This document shows, one piece after another, positions 38,816 through 52,237 of a stretch of DNA of 64,000 bases. Under the pieces are notes generated by a model. It searched no databases, was not told the DNA's origin, and was given only the letters and a program-made list of their open reading frames with translations. A program made the position numbers and the translations under genes. Position 1 is the stretch's first letter; each line of letters starts with the position of its first letter. The stretch is from Vespa crabro (Eukaryota; Arthropoda; Insecta; Hymenoptera; Vespidae): the NCBI RefSeq assembly GCF_910589235.1, contig NC_060978.1, positions 2,024,877 to 2,088,876 of the forward strand. The letters run 5' to 3'.

Positions 38816-39447
38816 ATCATTGTTTACATTCGTAATGAATGACACGTACTTATTATTATTAGTCGGAAGAAGTTGGAGAGGGGCAAGGGAGAAATAAAGA
38901 AGAAAGAAAGAAAGAAAGGAAGAGGAAGAGAAAGTAAAAGAAAAAAAAGTGAAACTGAATATTTGACATGGACGTGAACATTGACATTTGACATGGATAT
39001 TTTAAGATTGACCTTGAAAAATGACCGAGTTTATCCGTATTTGGTTTGGGTCACGAAATGTCCTGATGCATGAAACACCTGTCGTTTTTCATCCTTCACC
39101 CCTTCCCCATCTCTGTCTCTCTCTCTTTCTGCCCATCTTTAATTTTGAACTTGAACACAAGTTTGTCGATCACAAACAAGGAAGATATGTAAAACAGCTG
39201 ATTACTCCTTAAGATCCTTTCGTTCTTTGTCCGATTAATCGATATTTTTTTTATTTAATTTTTGATTTATTTATTTATGTTTAGAAACATTACGAGCAAG
39301 GAAAATAATTACTTTCTTATCATTGACACGAATCAGATTAATATTTTTGATCAATTCTAACGTCTGATATATATATATATATATATATACATATCTAATT
39401 GTAGAGTTTAAAAAAAGTGATCGATGCTTTTTTACGAAACTTTTCAG
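33601..39447. other. Gene-free stretch up to the first coding exon of the coiled-coil gene
   Basis: (TA)n tracts (35176-35217, 36328-36352, 37120-37142, 38588-38617), GA tracts (35680-35710, 36029-36077, 38203-38248), CT tracts, CTATTA repeats near 37545 and poly-T. A fairly complex patch lies at 35450-35660. No supportable gene or RNA. Confidence 0.55.
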
Positions 39448-39462
39448 AATGGCAAGGACGAT

Positions 39463-40938
39463 ATGAATGATTCATCGACGGTCATCGAGCGGCAGCTCGA
39501 TATGGATGTAACTCTCGAGGACAACAATTTGAAAGTATTGCCAATGCAAAATGTGGCACGACAAGATTCGGGAGTACCAGAGGATCTTGTATCTCCGGTT
39601 TGTGATGCTAACAATAAGTCTTTGGACGACGAGGATCCAGATTGTACTATGAACAGTGATTGTAATATTACGGTGATACACGTTACGGAATTGGAAAATC
39701 GTAATAAGGAAGGGAATAGATCTTCGTCTACGTCTTTGGTTAATGTAGATAGAAAAGAGTATACGGGTGAGAGTAAGGATAGCAAAGATGGAAGCGATAG
39801 TGGAGTCGAGGGTTGCGCTACTGAAGTACCAAGAGTAAGAAAATATTACATTATGTTTTTTATTTATTTATTTATTTATTTATTTTTAAGCTTGCTTCTA
39901 CTTTTATTTTTAACGTTTAAAAATGACATTTCGCGTTATGAGAGTTACAACGTTAAAACGTTGATGTTTTATAAACGATATAATTAGAATTAAGTTAGTA
40001 TGAAAAAATGAATGTATACACGTAGAGAAGCACAACTTCGTAAAAATTTCGAGAGATACTAGTTCGTATTTATTTATATGGAAGAACATTGAGGGAGGGT
40101 GAGAGGGGGGGTGGGAAGAAAAACTTAAGAAAAATGTCTTACACATCGATAATATACTTTATAAATAATAAATATTTAATAATTATATTTATCGTGTTTA
40201 CAGGTACGTAGCCGAAACAGTATAGACTATGCCAGTAGTTGTGGTGGTCTTGACGAAGCTTCCTGCGATTCGAGTTTAGTCAGTTGTTGTTCGGTATACG
40301 AGGATCCATGTGCGACGTTACCTGATGACGTTAGATTAACAACAGGTGGCGAAGGTACAAGCGAAGGTGGTAGCGAAAGTTCATCGATAGCTGGTAGCGT
40401 ATCAGCCAGGGCAAATCGTAGTAGTAACGTTAAAAGGACCTCGACTGTTTCAAATTCGAGTAAAAAGAAAACGATTAATAGCGAGACACCGAAGACGAGC
40501 CGTGTGAAGCCAGCTCTTTTGAATGCCAATTACGTACCAACGACTCCACGTTCAAAACCAAGGATCAATACACCAAGAAATATTATTGGTAAAACGCAAC
40601 CGGTGATTAAAGACAGAGCAAGATCAAGGGAAAAATCAAGTGCAAGAGAATCGAATTGCGATAGTAGTACAACAACCGGTAATACTCGTATGTCGTCAAA
40701 TTTTCGTTCTACCACTGGCACGGCACAACAAAGAACGAGAACAAGACCAATACCACCAGATTCACTGCCTTCGGTTTTAACTACAGAAATAAATAAGGAT
40801 CTTGCTCAACGCGGTAGTAAAGGTGGTTCAAGTGGTTCAAGATCCCGTGGTGGTTCTAGTACTAGGATAACAACACGTACACCGGGCTCAACTCCGTCCG
40901 AGGAAACACGAAAACCATTGCCAACTTCACGTACACTT

Positions 40939-40988
<50 letters not shown>

Positions 40989-42410
40989 CGGTAGAACAGA
41001 ACCGGTTAAGAATTTACGTTTGGATAAAATGACTATTAGTTTGGACAACAAAGCATTGGATGCTTATGCGACATTACCACGTAGAAATAAGAATAAAATG
41101 ACAATTGTTAAAGGTAATGAGAAGACTGACAAAATGGTCAGGAGCAGATCTGGTAGTAGAGATGGTAGTATTGGTAGACAACTAGATAAAAAGGCGCTAA
41201 GTGTTAGGGATTCAGTTCATAAAAGTTTACCGCCTTATCCTAGAAATAAACCAATCGAAAAGACAAGGATTTATCATGAGATTGGAATACAAACGGGCTT
41301 AACCGGGAACGATATAGACAATGCATTGTCTGGTATACCTAGTGCCGTACCAGGGCCCGATATAATCGAACGTTTGCACGAGATTGTTCAGACCGATGGC
41401 ACGTGGGAGGACATGCAGACAATGCAGAATGATTTGAAACGTTTGAACGAGGAAACTAATGTAAAGAAGGAAGAGAATGATAAGCTCAAAACTGAAATAG
41501 TTGAGGTTAAACGTCTTTTGGAGGAAGAACAAGCCGATCATGCATTTGCAAGGCAAGAATTAGATAGAAATGCACGAAGAGTTTTGGCTATGTTAGGTAC
41601 ACCGCAATCGGAACATGCAGGTAAAAAAAAAATATATATATATATATATATGTGTAATTATTTATAAATGAATAAATTTATTAATATATAAATATTTCGT
41701 GAATAATAAAGAGAGAATTATTTTAGAGGGTAGCGACAGTTTCTTAGAATTGGAATCTCATTTGCAATCTTCGGGACAAGTTGTTGCCAATCAACAAATT
41801 GAAATAGCCGATCTACAATCACTTTGTCGTATGCTTAGCAGGGTAAGAGAATAATTTTTCAATAATAATTAATATTAATGATCTCAAATGTTACGATATT
41901 CATTATGATAATTTTAGGATTTGGAAAAGAGTTTAGCGGCGCAAAAGGCATTGTTACAGCAACAGCAAGAATTGGAGGCGGAGTCCGCGGAAATGCAAGA
42001 TTTTCTTCAACAAGAGAAAACAACTCTGGCAGACGCGTTAAAGGATGCCGAGATCGAGGTACAGTTATTGTAATACTTATAATAATAATAATAATAATAA
42101 CAATAACAACAACAATAACAATAACAATAATAATAATAATAATTTTTTTTATACCGGTCATCATCAATGCGGAACTTGATGTTTAACGAACTTCTTTTGT
42201 ATATTGCAATTATCTAGCTAAAGAAAAAGGAAGAAGCATTGACTCAACGAGAGGCGGAATTGGAAAGGCAGACGGAAGAATGTAAACATTTAGTCCGAAT
42301 CAGTGAACAGCGAAGGTATGCCATTATATTAATGTGTAAATACCGTAAACGTATTGATAAAGATCGCGTTACGTTAATTCTAAAAATTATCTATATTTAT
42401 ATTGTATTAG

Positions 42411-42443
<33 letters not shown>

Positions 42444-43083
42444 ATTTATTACGTACAGGCAAGAGAATTTGTCATTGAACATGAAATTAAATGCGGTCGA
42501 ACGAAAAGGTAGAGAACTATTATTAACCCAAGGTGCTACAATATCTGGCGCATCGGTGGCACTTTCAGGTCTTGGAACACGATTGGAGGGATTGGTAGAT
42601 CAATTAATAACATCTTACAATATTTCAGTGAAAGATCTCGAGGTAATATTTATTCTATCGTTAGATATACATTCATTATCTACAATATCTTGAAATGTTG
42701 TTCGTTAAGAGAGAAGATACTTAAAAGGATGCTTTATTAAAGGATGTGGTATATCATAACGAAGCATACAGTCGAAGCAACAGTAGTATAGAATCGAGTC
42801 CTGTTAGCTCAAAGAATAGCTTAAAAGAATGTACTCCTAGTCCAAAAAGTGGTTCCTTTGTTTCCGCTGTTATCGGTGCTATCCGTAACGCAGCGACACA
42901 TCCTTTCGTAACAAAGACTGTGGATAAAAAGTCATCAATAGAATCAACGAAACAAATGTATAAAGGTATACAAATCGATAGAATATATGATAATATATTT
43001 TATCGTTTATAATATTTATTATATTACATTAATTTTGTAATTTCTTTGTCCTATGTATGTATGTATATATTTATGTATGTGTA

Positions 43084-43133
<50 letters not shown>

Positions 43134-44345
43134 ATATCGTGTTAATATTGTAAATTTTTATTTTATTTACATTTTTATGTATCGATATAGACATAAGTAT
43201 GGACTCGTCTTCCGATTTACTCGATTTTGAAACTGAACCATGTTTAATGATGGAAAGCGTATTGGAAGATGTTACATTGCCGGATACTTATTCGCACAAT
43301 ATGATATCTAGTAGCGATTCTCTTCGTAGAGCTTTAAGCTTTCCGGAAACGGTCGATGAAAATAATATTAAAAAGACGAAAGCATTAGACGAATGTACGA
43401 GTTTAACGAATCTCACGCAAGCTATATTACATCGCAGGAAAGTAAGTCAATGGAAAATTACTTTATTATTTTTTTTTTTTTCTTTTTTCTTTTTTCTTTT
43501 CTTTTTTTTTATCTCTTTTTTGTTTGTGATCTCGCTAACAATCACAAAGAGTATTATTAAAATATTTTCATTACTTTCAGGTACAGGACGAAGAGGAAGA
43601 TGATTGTGAATCCATAAGTGAATCAGACACTGGGACCAATGACGGACCACTTCCTTTAACGGATTATTGTCCAGCAGTAAGCCTTGTCGATCAAGTAATA
43701 GACGTTGATAATCTAGTTACGAAACTTTTAAAGGTTTTGCGAATAATACAGCTTGAAAATGATACGTGTATACAAGAGTTAAAGGAAGATAAGTAAGTAA
43801 TATTGTGCGTCAGATATTAAATACAATAATAATAATTATTTTAAACGATATATAATTTATTTGGCATTACGTTTATATTTGTTTTATTTTTATTGTCTCT
43901 TCTCTGGGTTTTTTTTTTTCTTTTTTTTTTCTTTTCTTTTCTTTTTTTTATATTCCGTTTTTCAATTTCTTTTTTTTTTTTTTCTTTTTCTTCCCTCGTC
44001 CATCACCCATCCCCCATCCCTTCAAATCCATCAACCTTCTCCAAGACGCAATATATGAATTTCGTTTTGCAGATGTGATTTAGAAACAAAATTAGAAGTT
44101 GCCTTTACCGAATTAGATGAGCTACGTAAGATCGTAAATAGTACCTATCAATCCGAAGACATTTTATGCAATGTGCCAGATCGAAAGCGTAGCGTCGTGG
44201 AAAATTGTCGTCTTCTGATTAAGGAGGTAATTGCCGATGAAATAATCGATAAATATATGTAAAACGCTACTAACATCGTTGCCATATCTTTTTTTTTGTT
44301 TTTTAACGGACGATTGCCTTGTTAAAAAAAAAAAAAAAAAAAATA

Positions 44346-44376
<31 letters not shown>

Positions 44377-44542
44377 AAAAAAACCGAACAAACAAAAGAT
44401 GTCAAATGGAATAATTCCTCTATAGGCGGGTAAGGAGGAATTAAAATTTGATGAGCCCGCAGACGCTAATAATAGTGGCTCCCCAGAAGCTAAAAACTGT
44501 GAGGATCTCAACGCAAACGAAGAAGCCGAAATCTCCTCTTAA
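39463..44542 (+). CDS. Large Ser-rich coiled-coil protein, possibly quick-to-court-like
   Basis: Eleven exons: 39463-39834, 40204-41620, 41727-41842, 41918-42058, 42218-42315, 42459-42642, 42743-42965, 43191-43441, 43581-43792, 44073-44226, 44426-44542. All phases agree, giving 1094 residues. Translation probably starts at the Met at 39463, since an acceptor lies 15 bp upstream; coding upstream is not excluded. Residues 1-430 are Ser/Thr/Arg-rich and disordered, with a poly-Asn run. About 460-830 are heptad-rich coiled coil (WEDMQTMQNDLKRLNEE; LQSLCRMLSRDLEKSLAAQK). A further helix (VDNLVTKLLKVLRIIQLEND) precedes an acidic tail. There is no membrane segment or catalytic motif. The layout resembles insect quick-to-court, a neural coiled-coil protein, but I recall this only by impression, so no symbol is given. 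A cytoskeletal or scaffold role is inference. Confidence 0.8.
40939..40986 (+). repeat. (AAT)n repeat coding for poly-Asn
   Basis: About 16 AAT codons in frame inside exon 2 of the coiled-coil gene encode an uninterrupted Asn run after TLY. Pure codon use suggests recent slippage and length variation. Confidence 0.95.
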
Positions 44543-45539
44543 GTAATAAATTTTTGAGTATTGACAATGTTATAACATTTATGTGCAACCATTTTCTTTT
44601 TTATATATATATATATATATATTTTTTTTTTTTTTCGTCTTCTTGCTCTCCTCTTCGTTTTCTTTCTATCTTTTTTCTTTTCTTTCTTTTTGTTTTTCTA
44701 TTTTTTTTTTTTTTTCTTTTTTTCCTTTTTCTTTTTTTGTACTTCTCAATTTAATTGCTTCGTGTAAAAAATGGAAACACCTTAGACGTCCTTTATTCAT
44801 CGTTATTATTTATAAATGTTGCCATGTCAGAAATTATTTACGTGTCTTTTATAACGACAAGAGATTAACGAATGCTTGTAATGGTAGTTTTGTACAGTTC
44901 GTGTCTTTTCTTTCTTTCTTTCTTTTCTTTTCTTTTCTTACTTTCTTTCTCTTTCTTTTTCCATTTCTTTTTATATATTCTCTTACTCGTATCGACGATT
45001 CTCACATTATCACATAGACTGTGTGTTTTCTTAATCACAGGAAAATATCTTGTATATAGTGAACAAATATTGACGACACTAATTAATTAATTAATTAATT
45101 AATTAAGAAAGAAACAAAGAAAAAAAAGGGGGAAACCCCACTTCAAAAAAGAAAAACAAATAGAAAAGAAACAAAAACAAAAAAAAAAAAAAAGGAAAAA
45201 AAAAAGGAAAACAAAAAAACACAAAAAAAAAAAGGAACAAATCAATATTCGCTCGTAATAATAAAGGAAAAAAAAAAGGCTCGAAATTAGATTGGATTGA
45301 ATCGAGCGTAGATTTTAAAAATGAATTGCCCTTTTAGATCATATTGATTAAAAAGAAAGGAATAAATAATCTATTCTGCTCTCTTAAAAATTATTCGTTA
45401 CATTCGTAGAATTTAGAAAGTTCGAAGCAAAGAAAAAGAAGCAAAAGAAAAAAAAAGAAAAAAGAAAAAAAAAGAAAAGAAAAGAAACGAAAAAAAAAAA
45501 AAGAAAAGAAGCAAACGCATCTCGCGTATATTGTAACAG

Positions 45540-45579
<40 letters not shown>

Positions 45580-46271
45580 CTTTAGTATACCATTTGTACT
45601 CCTCTTACAGTGAGTGCATTTTATTTATCAATGAAGTTCCAAAGAGTTTTGCAATCTCGCACAAGCGATTCTTGCGTATAATAAGATATAGAGAGAAAGA
45701 AGATTTGAAATAAATTCATAAAAACAAAATTGGATGTTGATCATTAAAAATCCTTTTTGTTCTATGAAAGTATTCAAAATTATAATAATATATACATAAT
45801 GTTTTCCAAAGTCGAGAGAACACAGGGTAACACTAGTTTTACAATATAATTATTATTATTATCATTATTATTATTACTATTATTATTATTATTATTAATA
45901 CTATTAAAGAAAAAAAAAAAAAAAAAAGAGAAATAAATAAAAATAAAAGAGAAAAACAAACGAACGAACAAAGAAACAAACAAACAAAGAAAAAAAAAAA
46001 ACGAATGATTTAATGTCGAACGTGTGACAAATTAATTGATAAAAATAACGAATGAAACGTTAAATATATACGGACACAAAATATGATCATGACAATTTGA
46101 ACATATGTATGTATGTATGTGTCACGTTTACTCGTTATTATAGTCATGAACATATTTAATAATAATAGTCAATTGGAATTTCATTTTTATTGTGAGTAAG
46201 TCAGTTTATAATTTTAAGTGTTTAACGATGAACAATATAGTCGGACGATGCTATATAATGATGCTATATAA

Positions 46272-46318
<47 letters not shown>

Positions 46319-47272
46319 CATATATATACTAGAATTGCAATATATTTGAAAATGTATTCTTGTATACACATCCTCGACTTCCAAACATAAGGACGCATAT
46401 ATTTTAATGATTGTATATAAACAGAAACTGTGACGCTTATTTTCCATTATCGTGTGTTTCACAAGCCAATATAAAATTTCTTCTTAAAAAATGCATTACG
46501 TGTTATTTAAAGAGAACTGTATTCGCGAAGTGTCTTCTGGAAATAATCATCATTTTCGAAAATAAAATAAAATAAAATAAAATAAAAAAAAAAAAACAAC
46601 AAAAAAAAAGAAAGAAATAAAAGAAACGAGCGATTCCACCCAATTAAATTGTACATGCAAAGGAGCATATGTATAGTCTTAAGCATTTTTATACAAAATA
46701 TTACGAAGTATTGTGATCATATACCAAAACAAAAAAAAACATACGCATATAAGCGCTTGGCGCGCATCACAATCATACACATACGTACACACACACATAC
46801 ACACACACACACACATACACACATACGGAGACAGACATAAAAATAAGACAGAACAAAAATCATAGACAATGTATTTTAATTTTTAATCAAATATATTTCA
46901 TTTCAAGAAGAAATTGTGAAATAAACTGTATCGATAAACGTGTGCATTAAGATAATCACATTTTAGATCGATAAATGATACAGGTGAGTATATACTGACG
47001 ATTTACAAAATGATTGCATATAATATAATATAACGATCATTATATATATATATGTACTAAACATATAGTATTACAAACGTGTTTATGCCACCCTAATTTA
47101 TTATATAGGAAATCTATTAAACGAAGGTATAAACAAGAATATTTTAAGATATTAAGATTAAGTATATATATATATATATACTTAATAAGTAATGGATTAT
47201 ATATCACATTTTCATATTACATTACAATAAAAATAAGTCTTCGAAGATTTTGTTTAAAAGTCAGTATTGGAT
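44543..47272. other. 3' UTR of the coiled-coil gene and intergenic DNA
   Basis: AATAAA occurs at 44545-44550 (too close to the stop to be the main signal) and in several later positions. There are poly-T and poly-A runs to 46 kb, (TA)n at 46274-46313, and (CA)n at 46790-46825. No gene seen. Confidence 0.5.
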
Positions 47273-47828
47273 TCATTCTTTGTGATAAAGACGGCGTATA
47301 AAGGGTGCAAGTAGATTCATTAAACGTAAACTGGATCTGTAAAAAAGACGATTTAATGAGAATAATAAATTGTTTCTTAACAATCATAATTATTCGAAAA
47401 GGAGAAGAATAGGAAGAAGAAAAAGAAGAGGAATATAGAAGATACAAGAAAGTTTAAAACATTTACCTGTGTGTAGATTTCGGTGAGACAGTTGGTTTCT
47501 CCAAATGTTCGACATTTGGTTTCTCATCTTCTGGTTTGGCATTGTACAACATAGATTCGAGCAACGATATGTCAGATTGATTGGTACCAATGACATCACC
47601 AGCCAATAAAAGAGCTTCGACTGGTGCAACGACCACAACTACACCGTCAACGTGAATACGATAATTGTCAGTGCCATTTTGTCTTTGATCATAATGATCA
47701 CCGGTGTTAGAAAGTGTTGAGGATGAGGATGAAGTTGTAGATGAAGATTCCTCAATTGGCAAACACCTTACGTGAGTTCCAACAAATGCGAATAATAACA
47801 AAAGAGTTGTAGTTTTGAACAATCTCAT
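47273..47828 (-). CDS. Small secreted protein with YDQRQxG motif, paralogue 1
   Basis: Two exons (47828-47467, 47336-47273), 141 residues. The start at 47828 gives a clean signal peptide (MRLFKTTTLLLLFAFVGTHV, cleaved near RC or CLP). An upstream in-frame Met at 47843 would add five residues. A Ser/Thr-rich spacer leads to HYDQRQNGTDNYRIHVDG (motif at residues 46-50), followed by an unusual VVVVVAPVEALLLAGD stretch. Two NxS/T sequons occur. Exon 2 adds a short basic tail ending RRLYHKE. It shares the motif, its position after the signal peptide and its strand with the two genes to its right. No known family recognised. A secreted peptide, matrix or immune-type effector are all open options. 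Confidence 0.75.
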
Positions 47829-47868
47829 ATTAATCGAGAACATTGTTAGATCCGCGACGTTATGAAAA

Positions 47869-47900
<32 letters not shown>

Positions 47901-48047
47901 GAAAATCAAAAATTATTATAGATTCTCTTTGAAATGGGAATTATACGCTACACGATTTTTTTTTCTTCTTCTTTCTATTTCTTTCTTTCTTTCTTTCTTT
48001 TCTTTTTTTTGTTTTATTTTTCGTATTATCTTTTGCGATTTAAGAAA

Positions 48048-48215
48048 AGTGACGATAGGAGGAACGTCTTGACTATACGAAGGACGAACGTGGTATGACC
48101 TCCGCTAGGTACCATCGACCAGGAAAAGATACCTGGTCCCACCACTTTGCCTCCTGATCACCGGCTAACCAAGTTCAAGAACCTGTCGAAGAACCGAATC
48201 GACTTTTTTTATCTT
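48048..48215 (-). promoter_or_regulatory. GC-richer island upstream of YDQRQ paralogue 1
   Basis: About 165 bp of balanced composition between a poly-T tract and (TA)n, 220-390 bp upstream of the minus-strand start at 47828. It contains a hairpin (ACCAGG, 8-nt loop, CCTGGT at about 48119-48138). Probably the promoter or a 5' UTR exon of that gene. No TATA box assigned. Confidence 0.35.
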
Positions 48216-48228
48216 GTCGTTCTACGTC

Positions 48229-48263
<35 letters not shown>

Positions 48264-49113
48264 CATATTATCTCTTTTACGATTCTCTTTTAATATATAC
48301 CAATTAAACATAATTCAAATTATTAATCGTTCCAAATTCAAACAAATAAATATTATAAATTTTCCTATGATAAATATAACGTAAATATTTTATAATATTA
48401 CTTGTATAAGTATTCGAAAATATTTTTTTGGAGTTAAACATTCAGACGACATGTATCTTAACTCGATTCGTCCGTTTGGTTGGTTGTATTAATCTAGCAT
48501 AAATTAACGGATTCGATATCATACAATAAGAAAAAACAAAATTCCTACCAGATTTCGAATAAAAGAATTAACAAAATACACACACACACATATACATATA
48601 TATATATATATACATACACAAAATTTGATATTCAAGAGTGGATCTTCTATCAGAAACACAAACGAGGAATGTTCAAACCCGTTATAATCGAATCCTGTTA
48701 ACATTCTATACGATGCTTCAATGTCCTATCGTCTCTACTTTTTTTTTATTTATTTATTATTTATTTATTTATTTATTTATTCGTGTTTTTTGTTCTTTTC
48801 TTTTCTGAACTACCACCTCAAAATATTATATGCTTCTTAAGGCTTCATAAAGTGATTACATTGCGGAATCAATTGGTTTATCATCGTCATCATCTTCATT
48901 ATTGTCATCATCGTCATCTCTCGAATGATATAAACGAGATTCGATTTGTAAAAGGGCAACGTCCTAACGTGGCCCCCATCGAGAGTATTCGTTTCCGCGA
49001 TTCTTCCGGCTTGTGCTTCTGCTACATAAAAAGCCGTCCCCGCTTACCGTAACCTTGCCCTTGCGTTCACGTTTCTCACACGTGCACCTGAACACACACA
49101 GATGCATAAACAT

Positions 49114-49176
<63 letters not shown>

Positions 49177-50043
49177 TGTACGTATGCACGCCCGCAAGAA
49201 CTTTACAAAAGAAATGCAGTTCTACTTCCGCGTTTGCATTACGGATTTTTCGCAAGGGAATTGCGATCTTACATCTTTGTGTTACTTTATTTAGAAATAA
49301 GAGAGAAAAAAAAAGAAAATAATACGTTTATATGTTTATTCTTTTCTTTTTTGTCTTTTTCTTTTTTTTCCTTTTCTTTTCTTTTTTTTTTTTTTTTTTT
49401 TTGTATAACATCAAGACCAACTTCAAGACTTAGGGATTGGTAAGGAATCTTTGTAAACAACAATGACGATTTTATCTGACAATAAATTTATTTATTTCGT
49501 ATAGAAAAGAATAGGAGGATTAATCAAATTCGATATTCTTTACATTTTTCTTTTTTCTAATGTTCTTTCTTTTCTTTCTTTCTTTTTTTGTTTTTTTTTT
49601 TTTTTTTTCTAATAAATACAAAATACATATAATAATAATATAATATTTATCGATTAATTATATAGATATATATATATATCTACGTATGAAATCGACGATT
49701 TGATCCTATTTATTTAATCGAATCTAGGACGATTATATGATATAATTGTTTCGTCGTAGTTCAATGGAGGTATGTCTGAAAGAAGAAGAAAAAAAAAAGG
49801 AAAAAAAAAAGATAAGAAAAAGAAAATCTTTCCCTCCCCCCTTCACCTCCCCGCCCTTCTACCACCCTACCCACAACAACAATAACAATAACAACAACGA
49901 TAAGACTTCAATTACGTGACCATAATATTACCCGGGGAAAAAAGAAACATTAATGGACGAGGGTAAAAATACAAAAACGTGTTCTATCCTAATATCATTC
50001 TAAACGATAAGGTCAATAATTTTGATACTGACTGCAGTATCGT
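48216..50043. other. Intergenic between YDQRQ paralogues 1 and 2
   Basis: (TA)n at 48230-48262 and 49119-49160, poly-T, and a pyrimidine-rich patch near 49830. A somewhat complex patch at 48790-49080 shows no convincing frame. No gene seen. Confidence 0.5.
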
Positions 50044-50592
50044 TTATTGAAGTTTGTTCGTCGTATTAGCAGAGTCCTGTTGACCGTTTAACGTTGTCCT
50101 TTCGTCGTCCTCCTTCGAAGTAGATCCTGATGAATTATTCTTGGAAAGTGATTGCGAGTTGTTAACTTGTTGGGTCAATTCGAAATCTTGATCTTTACGA
50201 TCGTTCGAATGGTCATTCTCCTGTTTTCCTAATTCTTTCAAATCCTGAAGATCCTTATCGTTGTTCTTTGGAATCCTTATGATGTCGACCTTATAAGGTT
50301 TGCCAGTTTTAATATTTTCACTAATATCCTCGTTCATTAATGACAATATTGGCTCATTCTGTACGGCAATCTTATTTTTCTGACCGACCGTCAATTGTCT
50401 CGTTATCGATTTAAAATCAAGAAAGGATAGATCGTTAAACAATGATCCCTTGGTTATGAAAACGAAAAAGAAATTATCTAAATCGGCACGAACGTTCATT
50501 TTGCCGTCCTGTCGTTGATCGTAAGTAATCGGTGCCGCATTGGAATAGAAAAAAATTGACAAAGTGACAATTAACAGATTTGATAGCATCAT
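50044..50592 (-). CDS. Small secreted protein with YDQRQxG motif, paralogue 2
   Basis: One uninterrupted exon, 182 residues, starting at the first of two adjacent Met codons (50592); the frame upstream of it is a GAA-rich low-complexity run. The signal peptide (MMLSNLLIVTLSIFFYSNAA) is followed within a few residues by PITYDQRQDGKMNVRADLD (motif residues 24-28), then a hydrophobic NFFFVFITKGSLFNDL. The central part has NEPILSLMNEDI. The last 80 residues are a polar Asp/Asn/Ser/Gln-rich tail with several sequons, probably disordered and extracellular. It lacks the intron found in both neighbours. Function unknown. Confidence 0.75.
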   Translation of the reverse strand: MMLSNLLIVTLSIFFYSNAAPITYDQRQDGKMNVRADLDNFFFVFITKGSLFNDLSFLDFKSITRQLTVGQKNKIAVQNEPILSLMNEDISENIKTGKPYKVDIIRIPKNNDKDLQDLKELGKQENDHSNDRKDQDFELTQQVNNSQSLSKNNSSGSTSKEDDERTTLNGQQDSANTTNKLQ

Positions 50593-51104
50593 TTTGATTT
50601 TAATTTCTTCGTCTTTGTCTTCGTTTCCTTCTTTTTCTTCTTCTTTTTCTTCTTCTTCTTGGAATTTTTGATTTTGTGAAAGAGAAATGAACAAACAGTT
50701 TCAACGGTGCTCGTGCGAAGTTCGATCGACGACTGATGTAAGATTTCTGCTTTCCTTCGTCGTGTAACCATCACCGATGATAACGATGAAAAGGAGAGGG
50801 TAAACGAAGAAAAGTAAGGTGTCCAAAGAATATTCAACCGAGACCATTTACCGTTGACCATTTCTTTTTTTTTTCGCTTTTTTTCTCTTTTTTGGTCCTT
50901 TTTTGGCTTCGCTCGTTTGTACCGTATTATCGCATGAATTTTTAACCGGTGATTTGCAAGTTTGCCCGAAACGATAAAATGAAATATAAATAATGAAAAA
51001 GATGAAGAAGAAGAAGAAGAAAGAGATGAATGAAATATGAGAAGAGTTAATAAAATGAGATAATATTTATTCAAACACAATTTATTTTCGTTTATAAGTA
51101 TTTA

Positions 51105-51141
<37 letters not shown>

Positions 51142-52237
51142 CATTGATAATACTTCTAAAACTACGTCCTACGATGAGTTTTCTTTATTTGTTGGTTTTT
51201 TTTTTTTTTTTTTTAACGTAACAAAAAGAAAAAAAACTAATACTCTTTTTGAGTTTAATAATAGAAATTCACTTAATGATATCAATTGATCTAAATCACA
51301 ATGAATTTTTGTTGAAAAAATTATATTATAATAAATCAAGAATTGTATGTAATAAACGTGAATAAACGAACGAACGATTACATTTTCTTTTTTCTTTTTT
51401 TTTTTTTTATGTGTGTTTCCCCCCCCCCCCCTTAAGATTATCACAACGTTTATATTAGTCTTCGATATTGTTAGAAAATATCAATGACGGAGATTGCATC
51501 GATCCAACGAAAATATTTTTAAAAGTGAATATTCTATGAAAGAAATTATTTTGAAAATAACGATGTAATAAACCATTTATATAAAAAATAAAATCATACA
51601 TAAAGATCTAAGATAAAGTTATATTTATTTATTCGTCAAATTCTTACTTGCAAATTAAAATCTATAATTTTATAAATTGACAATACGATCGGATCATGAT
51701 GGAGGAACGTAGAAAAATATATATTGCGAAGAACTCTATCTATTATATGAAATTATATCATATAATTTCAAAAACGTTAATAAAAATCAAGACATGATTA
51801 CATTATCAATATTTATAAAATACATATTTGAGATTTATAATGTAACTATAATCTTATAAATGAATAAATTCTTATCAATGAAAATCTCAAGCTTTCGACA
51901 GGAGACACGTAAATAATAAAATCGAACAAATTCTGTATGAAAATATGTTATATTTATATAAAAAAAAAAAAAAAAAAAAGAAAAAATAATCATCATCGAA
52001 ATATAATCTCCCGTATCCATATTGACGGATAATTTTACATTTAATTGTTTACCAATAAATTTGCGATACATGAATGCGCGCACGTACGCGCACAAACGCA
52101 CGAATAAAAAAAAAAAAAAAAAAAAGAAAGAAAATAACAAAAAAAAAAAAAACGAACACAAAGTACATAGACAAATGTCGCTTTCGTGTTTGACATTAAA
52201 TAAAAATTAAAGTAAAATAATTAAAATAACATAATTA
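50593..52237. other. Intergenic between YDQRQ paralogues 2 and 3
   Basis: 50600-50960 is relatively complex and should carry the promoter of paralogue 2. Beyond it are GAA repeats, (TA)n at 51103-51126, poly-T/A and a C-run near 51421-51431. No gene seen. Confidence 0.5.

Noticed and set aside
39021..39212. 63-codon plus frame beginning MTEFIRIWFG
   Set aside because: Contains a CT-tract translation (LSLFLP) and no supporting signal.
39444..39785. 113-codon minus-strand frame opposite the first coding exon of the coiled-coil gene
   Set aside because: Antisense shadow of a well-supported exon; no signal or domain.
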